This document shows, one piece after another, positions 1-7,938 of a stretch of 32,025 bases of DNA. A program made the translations under genes and the position numbers. The notes under the pieces were generated by a model, which did not search any database, had not been told where the DNA came from, and saw nothing but the letters and a program-made list of their open reading frames with translations. Each line of letters begins with the position of its first letter. Position 1 is the stretch's first letter. This DNA comes from an uncultured Cytophagaceae bacterium (lineage in GTDB: Bacteria; Bacteroidota; Bacteroidia; Cytophagales; Spirosomataceae), in assembly GCA_903837305.1 (NCBI GenBank), contig CAILUB010000362.1:1-32025 (forward strand), written 5' to 3'.

Positions 1-420
1 GGTGAGACCTTTCTATTTTACCCTGTGTTTGTAGATCCATTACTCCTCAGTAGATGGGAAATATATCCTCTTTGGCTAAGTAATCCTTTAGTTCTAAGGA
101 CACTTAACAAGCACAAGTATCACTTAGTAAAACTGGTCTTTGCCCTTTTTCAAGCCCCGCTTTTTTATGGCAGTAGCAACAGTGGATTGAACATCCTGTG
201 CCTTCATGGCTCCTAGTGAACTATATACCTGCCCTAATCTTCATTAATGGTACTAAGGTAATACCATTCCTCATCCAATGATTTTAAAGTAGGTAAAATC
301 CTTTTGCCACATCTCATGAACAAACTGGATTTTAGTTTGGCACTCATCGCTTGCTGATAATAGGATATGCGCAGGTGAGATGATCAATCTCCCTTTGCTT
401 TTAATATCATAAACACGCTT
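1..420 (-). pseudogene. Decayed IS3-family transposase (OrfB, integrase core) fragment
   Basis: Reading the minus strand gives RVYDIKSKGRLIISPAHILLSASDE, then FVHEMWQKDFTYFKIIG, then after a stop and a one-base shift WYYLSTINED, RYIVH and KAQDVQSTVATAIKKRG. This is the order of segments in the rve core of Bacteroidota IS3-family OrfB proteins (a W-Q-T-D-F-T-Y-F-K-I-x-G-W-G-W-Y-Y-L-S-T type core). At least three Trp/Tyr codons have become stops and there are frameshifts, so it cannot be translated. The N-terminal half of OrfB and all of OrfA are missing at the right-hand junction near 420; the left part may continue outside the window. I saw no terminal inverted repeat. ORF 25..216 on the plus strand is only its shadow. 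Family call is confident; subgroup is not. Confidence 0.8.
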
Positions 421-628
421 CTGGACAGGGATAAGCCCATCGAAGCTTTCAATTACACTTGATGTTCATTCAGGAAATACAGCAAGAAAACTAGGTCTAT
501 TGGAACGAAAGCAGAATGATGCCAAAGCTGTAGTTGATTTAGATTCCATTTTAAGAGAGTTTGACCCAATAGATCCAGTGAAATATGACTTTGCTCTATT
601 TGGACTGGGAGTCATAGAAAAATTTTAA
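413..628 (+). pseudogene. 3' stump of a TIGR02757 / DUF2400 family gene
   Basis: The plus strand is open from about 413 to the TAA at 626-628 and reads WTGISPSKLSITLDVHSGN, ARKLGLLERKQNDAKAV, LREFDPIDPVKYDFALFGLGV, ending in EKF. This matches my memory of the C-terminal part of the TIGR02757/DUF2400 family, which usually ends close to the KYDFALFGLGV motif. There is no start codon or N-terminal portion: upstream of about 413 there is an in-frame stop and the opposite-strand transposase remnant begins. The frame itself is undamaged, so truncation seems more recent than the decay of the insertion element, or the stump is under little pressure. The function of the family is unknown to me. It is too short for the ORF track because it lacks a start. 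Confidence 0.75.
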
Positions 629-660
629 GAGCTGCACTAATTGTTTACTTCTAAATTATA

Positions 661-692
661 AAAAAAGGCAACGTCAGAAGACGTTGCCTTTT
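661..692 (-). terminator. Rho-independent terminator of the susCD operon
   Basis: The sequence contains a perfect 13-bp stem, aaaaggcaacgtc, loop agaa, gacgttgcctttt, followed on the minus strand by a U-rich run. It sits about 20 bp after the stop codon of the last gene of the SusC/SusD operon. The plus-strand side also has a short T run, so it could stop transcription from the DUF2400 stump as well. Confidence 0.85.
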
Positions 693-713
693 ATAATCAT
701 AGGAATTAACCTA

Positions 714-1658
714 TTACTTCAAAGTAGCCGGCCATGGTTTACCAGGGTTAGACTTAACTTGAACAATCATGAAATCTCCATAACCGTTAGTAACACTAAA
801 GGTTAAAAGTTCAGGAGTTCTACTGATAAACTTCATAGAGTATGGAGAACCATACTGATCTACTCCACCCATGCTAAGTACACCACAAGCATCGCTTATA
901 GCAACATCTCCTGAGTATTTATCATTCTGACATCCATACAATCCAAATGTACCATCCGATACTGTATAGCTAGTAGAAGTACCCTTTTTAGTCCATGTCG
1001 TTTTACCTGTATAAGTACCACCTGCGCAAGTACCATAATCAGACTTCTGCTCAGTAGCAGTGAAGTCATATGTACCCGCTAAATCAGAAGGACAAATTAC
1101 AGAAACAGGGAACTGGAATGGAGAATCGTAGAAAGGAGCACCCGCAACATTGGTAGTAACGTTGTCTGAAGAAAATACTCTTCCAAACTTGTCTTTCAAT
1201 ATTAAACGGAACTCAAATGCATCTCCTCCACTGATTCCTGCATTCGTCAAACCTACAGCAGCAATCGCTTCAGCAGCTGTAATGGTGAAATCAGCTCTCA
1301 AAAAACGAGAATTACTGTTTGGTTTGAAATCAGCCGCTTGAAGCGTCTTCACTAACACGTCGTTCGCTGGAGTGTATTTTAAACCAACACCCGCAACTAA
1401 ACGTCTGTGACGAACACGAATTTCTACGGTCTGAACCGTCTTACCATCTTCCTTATCAACTGCTTCAACGGTTAGCGCAAATTTTGAGCTAGCCAAATCA
1501 AAGAAGTTAAAGGTTGTGCTTGTTCTAGCAATTGTTCTTAAGTAAGCCCCTGTGTCAAAATCTTTGTAAGGAACAGCTGGCTCCACAAAATCTCTACAAG
1601 AACTTAGAAAGATGAGCATAGTTGCCAACAATCCGAAACTATATCTTAGCATTTTCAT
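714..1658 (-). CDS. Outer-membrane lipoprotein, third gene of the SusC/SusD operon, unknown ligand
   Basis: 314 aa. The N-terminus MKMLRYSFGLLATMLIFLSSC is a type II signal peptide with lipobox LSSC, so the mature protein is probably an outer-membrane lipoprotein starting at Cys21. I do not recognise a named domain. The region after about residue 190 (VICPSDLAGTYDFTAT) is rich in Gly/Thr/Tyr and beta strands and carries four Cys (in ICPSD, GTCAGG, YGCQN, DACGV), which could form two disulfides. It starts 18 bp after the susD stop and is followed by the operon terminator. By position it resembles the SusE/SusF-type accessory lipoproteins that sit on SusCD complexes; this is inference from context, not from sequence similarity. 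The start at 1658 is an ATG; a second ATG two codons in is possible. Confidence 0.7.
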   Translation of the reverse strand: MKMLRYSFGLLATMLIFLSSCRDFVEPAVPYKDFDTGAYLRTIARTSTTFNFFDLASSKFALTVEAVDKEDGKTVQTVEIRVRHRRLVAGVGLKYTPANDVLVKTLQAADFKPNSNSRFLRADFTITAAEAIAAVGLTNAGISGGDAFEFRLILKDKFGRVFSSDNVTTNVAGAPFYDSPFQFPVSVICPSDLAGTYDFTATEQKSDYGTCAGGTYTGKTTWTKKGTSTSYTVSDGTFGLYGCQNDKYSGDVAISDACGVLSMGGVDQYGSPYSMKFISRTPELLTFSVTNGYGDFMIVQVKSNPGKPWPATLK

Positions 1659-1676
1659 ATTTTCTAATTTTTAAGG

Positions 1677-3338
1677 TTAATAAATCCAAGGTGATGCAGG
1701 ATTCTTATCCCAGAACACTTGAGTAGCTAGATTCTGTTTCTGAACTGCAGAAGTATTGGTCACAAGGTAGTTGTTAGGATACAAGAATGATCTAACAAAA
1801 GGTCCTGTTACCGCTTCTAAACCAGGCTGCATACGAGATGGCTTACCAGTTCTTCTATACAAATTGTAAGCTTCCATACCATTACCATATAGTGACAACC
1901 AATACTCTCTTGCGACAACGTCTAATTTAGCGTCGTTGGAAGAAGCAGCATCAATCTGAGCACCTATATAGTTTTGGTAGTTAGTCACACGTCCCGTAAA
2001 GGCAGTAGCTGTTTCAAAAGCAGAAATAGTAGCACCTTCAGCACCAGCAACTGCAAAAGCACGAACATAGTCCATATGCTTCTTAACACCTGATAGCATC
2101 AAGGTCTTTGCATTACCCGTAGTTCCAAGAGTTAAAGCAGCTTCAGCTAACATAAAATCAACATAAGCAGCTAACATGATCGGGTGAATACCAGCACCTT
2201 TCATACCCAAAGCAGGGTTAGCAACCGGAGCACCAGAGTTGTTATCAAAACGACCACCAGCAGGGAAAGTACCATAAGCCGTACGTTTTAAACCATCGGG
2301 TGGTATACCGTCTGGATCTAAGTGATCACGACCCCAGTATCCTTTGTTGCCCGCAGGATTACAGTAGCAATAGTTTCCAACCAAGTAGTGTGGAGGTGCA
2401 ATCTGAGAAATACACTCTTGCTCATCTACGTTAGTCGTATTCGTCAATGTTTGACGATACAAGTAGTAACGAACGCGAGGATCATCAAAACCTTTTTCCA
2501 CAGTCAAATGGTGCATGAAATCCGTAGATTGGTAGTCTCCACCACCGGCAGTATACTGACCAGCAAACTTAGGATGTCTAGAATCTGGATCTGCAGCAGT
2601 AGTACCAAAACGGAAGACAAAATCATCACCAGTACCAATAAGCGCATTTGCTGCTATTAACGCATTAATCGCATTCTTAGAAGCATCTGCATTAACCAAA
2701 CGCGTGTATAAGTAATACTTTAACTTAAGAGTATTAACAAATTTACCCCAACGCGTATAATTTCTGGCGTAAAAGTAATCATTCGGCGTTCCACCAGAAG
2801 AAGTTGCAGCAAAGTGAACTGCTGCTTCATCTAACAATTTCAAAGCAGCAGCATAGATAGTAGCACCATCATCTGTTTTAGGATTGAAATTAGCCGCATT
2901 TAATGCTTCAGTAAAAGGAACGTTACCATACGTATCTACTAGATCCATCAAGACCATTGCCTTGATCGTCTTAGCTATACCCATGTGGCGTTGCAAATTC
3001 GACTTCTGTGCCAAAGGCAACAAAAACTCAACGTCAGCTAAAATATTCGCATAAGCATTAGACCACGTTCCATTAGTAGAACCAGCAGAATAAGCTGCTT
3101 CATACAAGGCAGATCCTTGGTTAATTTGACGAGTCAAACGTGCACCACGATCTGATACACCATACCATAAACTTTGGTAGTTAAGCTGGATACTGTTCAA
3201 AAGGAAATCAGGAGATGCAGTAGTTGCATTAACTGCATTCGGGTTTTCCAATAATTCATCCAGTTTCTCCGAACATGACGTTGCGAATACCATTCCGGCA
3301 ACCATCGTCAAACCATATATAAATCTTTTCATTATCAT
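1677..3338 (-). CDS. SusD/RagB-family nutrient-binding lipoprotein (SusD-like_2 type)
   Basis: 553 aa. Lipoprotein signal MIMKRFIYGLTMVAGMVFATSC with the lipid-anchored Cys at 22, followed by the usual SusD start region SEKLDELLENPNAVN. The body shows helical TPR-like stretches typical of SusD: YANILADVEFLLPLAQ, GIAKTIKAMVLMDLVDTYGNVPFTEA, and a C-terminal LDVVAREYWLSLYGNGMEAYNLYRRTGKPS. The VDTYGNVPFTEA motif and the EYWLSLYGNGMEAYN block are hallmarks of the SusD-like_2 branch. SusD proteins sit as lids on the SusC barrel and bind the substrate at the cell surface. The gene lies 13 bp after the susC stop, so the pair is co-transcribed. The substrate cannot be read from sequence: no glycoside hydrolase, peptidase or sensor is adjacent. 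Start may be ATG1 or ATG3. Confidence 0.93.
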   Translation of the reverse strand: MIMKRFIYGLTMVAGMVFATSCSEKLDELLENPNAVNATTASPDFLLNSIQLNYQSLWYGVSDRGARLTRQINQGSALYEAAYSAGSTNGTWSNAYANILADVEFLLPLAQKSNLQRHMGIAKTIKAMVLMDLVDTYGNVPFTEALNAANFNPKTDDGATIYAAALKLLDEAAVHFAATSSGGTPNDYFYARNYTRWGKFVNTLKLKYYLYTRLVNADASKNAINALIAANALIGTGDDFVFRFGTTAADPDSRHPKFAGQYTAGGGDYQSTDFMHHLTVEKGFDDPRVRYYLYRQTLTNTTNVDEQECISQIAPPHYLVGNYCYCNPAGNKGYWGRDHLDPDGIPPDGLKRTAYGTFPAGGRFDNNSGAPVANPALGMKGAGIHPIMLAAYVDFMLAEAALTLGTTGNAKTLMLSGVKKHMDYVRAFAVAGAEGATISAFETATAFTGRVTNYQNYIGAQIDAASSNDAKLDVVAREYWLSLYGNGMEAYNLYRRTGKPSRMQPGLEAVTGPFVRSFLYPNNYLVTNTSAVQKQNLATQVFWDKNPASPWIY

Positions 3339-3351
3339 TTTTAGTTTGGAG

Positions 3352-6300
3352 TTAGAATGTAAGAGTCAACGTTCCACCCAATCTACGAGAGCTAGGTCCA
3401 GTTACGAAATCAAATCCAAGTCCGTTACCTACACCAGTACCCAATACGTCAGTATCGAAGTTCATGTTTGGTGGGAAGTTAAGGGCAAGGAACCATAAGT
3501 TAGTACCGCTCAAAGCAAAAGATGCTTTCTTGAATGGAGTCTTAGACATCAATTTACTAGGCAAGCTGTATGCCAAAGAAATTTCTCTCAAACGAATCGT
3601 AGATCCGTCAAATACGTTAGGCTCATCTGTAGCTCCCTGGTATCCAGAGAAGAAATAATCAGAAGCAGAAATTTGACGATCATTTTTGATGTAAATTGGC
3701 GTTCCATCTGGATTAGTACCATTTTGTCTTACACCAGGCATGATGAAAGTCATTTCACGATCAGCAACTGGATCCTTGGTTACACCACGAGCTAAAGTTG
3801 CCGTTACTGTATTAGACATTACTACACCTTTGTGACGGTATTCCATCATAGCGCTTAAGGTAAAACCTTTATAAGAGAAGCTATTGATGAATGAACCAGT
3901 CCATTCTGGGTTAGGATCACCTAATACTACAGGCTCATTAGTAGGCTTGTGTACACCAGTAGAAAGGATGATAGGCTGTCCTGTAGCAGGATCTCTATCA
4001 AAACCAATACCTTTGATGATGTTGAATGGCTGACCAGGAACAGCGAAGTTACCTAAATCGGTAAATCCAGCCACTACTACTTCAGATAATCCACCACCTA
4101 ATTCCATTACTAAAGTCTTGTAAGTAGCCCAGTTAATAGTAGAGTTCCACTCAAAACCACTTGCTGTAGATACCGGTGTTACAGTAGCTTGGAATTCAGC
4201 ACCACGAGTTCTGATACGACCAATATTGATTGCAGTACCAGTAAAACCAGTTGCAGGGTCAATTGGAGCATTCGTAATCAAATTCGTCGTGTTTTTCTCG
4301 TAAATAGAGATATCAAATTTCAACTTGTTGTTGAACATAACACCTTCCACACCGAACTCTGCCTCACCATGAAGCTCAGGCTTCAAGTTAGGGTTACCCA
4401 AGGTATTAGATACCGAGTGAGTAGCAGTCACAGATCCACCTACATCGAATGCTCTAGCAGACTGAGCTAAGACATTACGTGTACTGTATGGGCTAGGATA
4501 ACCAGCTGAGGTACCGTAACCAAATCTCAACTTAAGGTATTTCAATGTAGAAGAACTCCAATCAAATGCCGTAGTAGGGATGAAAGATAAAGATCCTCCA
4601 GGATACAATACACTTCTATTAGCTTCTTCGACTGTAGATGTCCAATCATTACGAGCAGACAAGTTCAAGAATAAGTAATCAGAATAGTCTAAAGTAATGT
4701 TAGTGTACAAACCATATCTACGCTCATCTACGCCATAGTTCATAGTTCCACCTGAATAGGCATCATTACTAGAAGAAGTAGCGAAGTTAGAGTGTCTGAA
4801 CAACCCGAAAGCCAATTGACCTTGAGAAGCCACACCAGACTGGGCATAAGTATCAAAACGAGAGTTTCCACCAAATAAAGCAGTCATGCTGAATTTATCA
4901 GAAAAGTCTTTCTTCCAATTCAAGATTAAGTCTTGGTTCCAGATCGTATTATTAATATTAATGGTTCTATAGTAACCGTTTTTAGTTGCTAGGTTAGCCG
5001 TAGCACCACCTTTATTGTATAAGATCTCTTGTAATTCAGAATACGTATCTAGACCTAAACGATAAGTCACAGAGAAGTTATTGCTGAAATCATAGTTCAA
5101 AGAAGTCGAGTTGAAGAAACGACTCACGTTAGAAGTATTCTTGTAATATTTAACCAACCAGTTAGGGTTAGTAATATCGTTTCCACCTCTAAAGTAAACA
5201 GAGCTTTTGTCTACAGGGTTCTCATACGGAAGGTTTTCTAAATCCACTGAACGTGGAGTAAACAATACGTGACCAAAAACAGAAGGAATATCAGATCCTG
5301 AACCATATGATGCGTTTGCAGGAGGAGAGATTAAATCAGTTTTAGCGAAAGTGAAAGAAGAGTTAACCGATAACTTATCAGTAATTTCAGATCTAACTCC
5401 CAATCCGAAGTTAAACTTCTTCATTTCATTTCCTGGAGTAAAGCCTTCTTCATCTGTATAACCAAAACTTGCATTATAGCTAGTCTTAGCCGAACCACCT
5501 GCTACTTGAACAGAGCTATTGGAAATTAAACCTTGTCTAAAGAAGATTTGAGAAGGATCCTTGTAAGCTTTGTATTCATACTTAATAGGAGTACCACCCA
5601 CTTTACCATCTACCCAAAATTGAGGGAATGCCTCACGAACCGCCGCTACAGAAGAAGTAGCATAAGGGTGATTGATCAACAAACCAGAATTCATGCTCGG
5701 ACCGAAGTTAGAGAAGAAGAAACCTGGAGCTTGCTGAAAACCGTTACCATATTCCATACCATAATCCGGTAAAGAAGCTGCCTTGTTAAAGAATACAGAC
5801 TGGTTGACCGTTACTTCAGCATCTTTTCTCTTAGATGCACCAGATTTAGTTGTAATCAAGATTACACCATTTCTACCTTGGTCACCATAAAGAACGGTTG
5901 CAGAAAGACCTTTCAATACAGACATAGTCTCGATGTTGTTAGGATCAATATCCAAGAAACGAGAAGAAGTAGTAGCACCACCGCCTGTAAACGAGTTCTG
6001 CGCGTTAGTAGAGGTATTAAATGGAACCCCATCCACAACGAACAACGGCTGGTTGTTACCAGTAGCTGATTTGTAACCACGGATAATCATGTTAGTACCA
6101 GATCCTGTCATACCATTGGTTGAGGTAATGTTTACCCCTGGTACCTTACCCTGCAATACGCGGGCAACGTCAGCTTCTGGACGATTCTCCAACTGTGTTT
6201 TACTTACTGAAGTTACTGCGTAACCCAGTGCTTTTTTCTCCCTTGCAATACCGATCGCCGTTACTACCACTTCGGATAGCTGCGATGCATCGACTTTAAG

Positions 6301-6588
6301 GGTTAAATTGACTACGGACCGGCTACCAATTGCCTCTTCCTGAGCCTTAAGGCCTACGAAAGAAACAACTAACACATCGGATCCCGCAGGAACGTTGATA
6401 GAGTACTTACCATCCAAATCGGTGGTAGCACCCACTTTCGTCCCTTTCACGAGAACCGTTGCACCTGGCAACCCTTGACCGTTTTCCTCGGAAATTACCG
6501 TACCGGTAATCACCCGTTGTTGCGCTGAAACCTCAAAACTGAGGGTCATTGTTAAAACCGCAACAACAAAGAGTAAAGCTTTTCTCAT
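3352..6588 (-). CDS. SusC/RagA-family TonB-dependent outer-membrane transporter
   Basis: 1078 aa, the normal size of a SusC protein. Signal peptide at 1-22 (ends SFEVSAQ), carboxypeptidase-regulatory-like domain at about 25-105 (VITGTVISEENGQGLPGATVLVKGT), the family signature LSEVVVTAIGIAREKKALGYAVT around 103-125, a TonB plug (VARVLQGKVPGVNIT, MIIRGYKSATGNNQPLFVVDGVP), then a long 22-strand-type barrel ending in RRLGGTLTLTF with a terminal Phe. It imports a ligand handed over by SusD, driven by TonB/ExbBD. It is the first gene of the minus-strand operon. There is no N-terminal STN domain, so anti-sigma signalling through this receptor is unlikely, and no sigma/anti-sigma pair is adjacent. 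Confidence 0.95.
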   Translation of the reverse strand: MRKALLFVVAVLTMTLSFEVSAQQRVITGTVISEENGQGLPGATVLVKGTKVGATTDLDGKYSINVPAGSDVLVVSFVGLKAQEEAIGSRSVVNLTLKVDASQLSEVVVTAIGIAREKKALGYAVTSVSKTQLENRPEADVARVLQGKVPGVNITSTNGMTGSGTNMIIRGYKSATGNNQPLFVVDGVPFNTSTNAQNSFTGGGATTSSRFLDIDPNNIETMSVLKGLSATVLYGDQGRNGVILITTKSGASKRKDAEVTVNQSVFFNKAASLPDYGMEYGNGFQQAPGFFFSNFGPSMNSGLLINHPYATSSVAAVREAFPQFWVDGKVGGTPIKYEYKAYKDPSQIFFRQGLISNSSVQVAGGSAKTSYNASFGYTDEEGFTPGNEMKKFNFGLGVRSEITDKLSVNSSFTFAKTDLISPPANASYGSGSDIPSVFGHVLFTPRSVDLENLPYENPVDKSSVYFRGGNDITNPNWLVKYYKNTSNVSRFFNSTSLNYDFSNNFSVTYRLGLDTYSELQEILYNKGGATANLATKNGYYRTININNTIWNQDLILNWKKDFSDKFSMTALFGGNSRFDTYAQSGVASQGQLAFGLFRHSNFATSSSNDAYSGGTMNYGVDERRYGLYTNITLDYSDYLFLNLSARNDWTSTVEEANRSVLYPGGSLSFIPTTAFDWSSSTLKYLKLRFGYGTSAGYPSPYSTRNVLAQSARAFDVGGSVTATHSVSNTLGNPNLKPELHGEAEFGVEGVMFNNKLKFDISIYEKNTTNLITNAPIDPATGFTGTAINIGRIRTRGAEFQATVTPVSTASGFEWNSTINWATYKTLVMELGGGLSEVVVAGFTDLGNFAVPGQPFNIIKGIGFDRDPATGQPIILSTGVHKPTNEPVVLGDPNPEWTGSFINSFSYKGFTLSAMMEYRHKGVVMSNTVTATLARGVTKDPVADREMTFIMPGVRQNGTNPDGTPIYIKNDRQISASDYFFSGYQGATDEPNVFDGSTIRLREISLAYSLPSKLMSKTPFKKASFALSGTNLWFLALNFPPNMNFDTDVLGTGVGNGLGFDFVTGPSSRRLGGTLTLTF

Positions 6589-6624
6589 AAGGTGTTTAGT
6601 TTAGTTTATGTTTAATTTATTCGA

Positions 6625-6655
6625 GCAAGGTATATTATTTATCGGTAAAATCAAA
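6625..6655 (-). promoter_or_regulatory. Candidate susC promoter (TTTG-N19-TACCTTGC)
   Basis: On the minus strand TTTG (6652-6655) is followed after 19 bases by TACCTTGC (6625-6632). The Bacteroidota vegetative promoter consensus is TTTG/TTG about 19-21 bases before TAnnTTTG. The -33 and spacing fit; the -7 box matches only TAnnTT. This leaves a leader of roughly 30 nt before the ATG at 6588. Confidence 0.4.
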
Positions 6656-6705
6656 AAAAAATATGCTCAAAAAAAATCAAAAAGGTGTTATTAGGTAATT
6701 AAGTG

Positions 6706-6732
6706 ACGATTAAATAATTCAATCTTAATCGT
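6706..6732. promoter_or_regulatory. Dyad ACGATTAA-N11-TTAATCGT, possible operator
   Basis: Perfect 8-bp inverted repeat arms at 6706-6713 and 6725-6732 with an 11-base spacer, so half-sites are 19 bp apart centre to centre. It lies about 50-75 bp upstream of the candidate -33 box of susC, a normal position for an activator. The regulator is unknown. Confidence 0.4.
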
Positions 6733-6751
6733 TTTATCAATCAAATAAGAC

Positions 6752-6768
6752 TATTCAAAGTTTGAATA
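6752..6768. promoter_or_regulatory. Palindrome TATTCAAA-G-TTTGAATA, possible operator
   Basis: Perfect 8-bp arms around one central base, 17 bp in all, in the same divergent region. AT-rich sequence makes chance palindromes likelier, but a perfect 17-bp one is still notable. It could serve either susC or the epimerase gene. Confidence 0.35.
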
Positions 6769-7026
6769 ATACTCAATTTTAAAAATTTTCTCATACCTAT
6801 TATATATATACTACATTCTCCTTTCATATGCGTATTTCACACCATGTTTTTGCTAAGAATAAAATTGACATAGAAAATAGCTTAAAAATCGCCTAAAAAA
6901 TCCCGTTAAAATGGAAATAAAGAAATTATAAGGTAGGTTTTAATTTTAGGCTTTGGCCCTAACAGAAACTTTGCGCAATTTTGAAGTTAATCTACCTATA
7001 TGGTAAAAGTAGTGAAGTAGAAAGCC

Positions 7027-7905
7027 ATGGAAATAAGAAACATAACAACAAGGGATTACTTAGTAGTAGATGAAAAGGTAGGTGCGAGTCTAATTGAATT
7101 AAATCTTTCTGGAATTTCATTAATTGATTTACCCGGTAGTGCGAATCACCCTTTAGAAAGTAACCCCTATCATCCAAGTGCACTACTTACTCCTTGGGTG
7201 AATCGCGTTCGCAACGGAAACTATTCCTATAAGGGGAAAAATTACCAATTACCCATTAATGAACCAGCCTTAGGAAATGCAATCCATGGTTTATTAGCAA
7301 GAGCGCCTTTCTCAATCAAACAACAATCAGAAAATTCAATCACCTTAGACTACGTATACGAAGGCGAAGAACTGAACTACCCCTTCCCCTTTATCTTTAG
7401 CTACACCTATAATTTACTAAATGAAGGCGGCCTCGAAATCACTTTCCAAGCAAAAAACACCGGATCAACTTCTATGCCATTTGCTTGTGGCTGGCATCCC
7501 TATTTTAAATTCCCCGATACAACAATAGCGGACTTATCCATCAATTTTCTTCCAATCAGCCGTTTTATATCAGATTCGCAGATGATTCCCTTAAAAGAAG
7601 AAAGTCTACAAGGGCAGAAAGCGTTTATTTTCTCTAAAGAAAAAGTGGATCATGTCTTTAGACTAGAACCCCTTAAGAAGCACATCACAGAATTGAGAGA
7701 CAACAAACACCAGCGATCATTGTTTTTGGAACAATCTTCCATTCAATTTCCATTTCTGGTTGTCTTTCATCCTGAGGGATTTACTTCAGTAGCCATAGAA
7801 CCGATGACTGCCAATACGGATGCCTTCAATACGGGGGATGGATTAATTGAATTGGAGCCTTTAGAGGTCTTTTCAGGACAGATACGTTTATCCATTGGAA
7901 AATAA
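7027..7905 (+). CDS. Aldose 1-epimerase (mutarotase) family protein
   Basis: 292 aa, the usual length of the galactose-mutarotase superfamily. Characteristic motifs are TPWVNRVRNGNYSYKGKNYQLP (about 58-79), NAIHGLL (His about 88), the conserved CGWHPYF with the catalytic-region His at about 157, and a C-terminal EPMTANTDAFNTGDGLIELEP containing the expected acidic residue of the C-terminal active-site strand. It would interconvert alpha and beta anomers of free or phosphorylated hexoses in the cytoplasm; there is no signal peptide. It is closer in feel to the generic aldose-1-epimerase/YeaD-like group than to classical GalM, so the exact sugar is open. It is transcribed away from the susC operon across a shared regulatory region, which hints, but does not prove, that the imported ligand is a sugar. 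Confidence 0.88.
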   Translation: MEIRNITTRDYLVVDEKVGASLIELNLSGISLIDLPGSANHPLESNPYHPSALLTPWVNRVRNGNYSYKGKNYQLPINEPALGNAIHGLLARAPFSIKQQSENSITLDYVYEGEELNYPFPFIFSYTYNLLNEGGLEITFQAKNTGSTSMPFACGWHPYFKFPDTTIADLSINFLPISRFISDSQMIPLKEESLQGQKAFIFSKEKVDHVFRLEPLKKHITELRDNKHQRSLFLEQSSIQFPFLVVFHPEGFTSVAIEPMTANTDAFNTGDGLIELEPLEVFSGQIRLSIGK

Positions 7906-7926
7906 GCCATTCCTACAGGTTTTTTG

Positions 7927-7934
7927 TACCTTTG
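7927..7934 (+). promoter_or_regulatory. -7 element TACCTTTG immediately before the DUF3078 gene
   Basis: Exact match to the Bacteroidota -7 consensus TAnnTTTG. It ends 4 bases before the ATG at 7939, so transcription from it would give a leaderless or nearly leaderless mRNA. A TTTG box at the expected distance upstream is not evident (only attgg near 7895). Confidence 0.45.
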
Positions 7935-7938
7935 TCAA

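Larger units (their letters stand above)
6589..7026. promoter_or_regulatory. 438-bp divergent intergenic region between susC and the aldose epimerase gene
   Basis: No gene is visible on either strand. The region is strongly AT-rich with long A and T runs. It contains a candidate Bacteroidota-type promoter for susC near its left edge and two perfect dyads (listed separately). A candidate promoter for the rightward gene could not be defined: cttTGcgc and TATATGG near 6975-7000 are poor matches. Confidence 0.6.

Noticed and set aside
25-216. 63-aa plus-strand ORF
   Set aside because: It is antisense to the decayed IS3-family transposase; the meaningful (broken) reading is on the minus strand.
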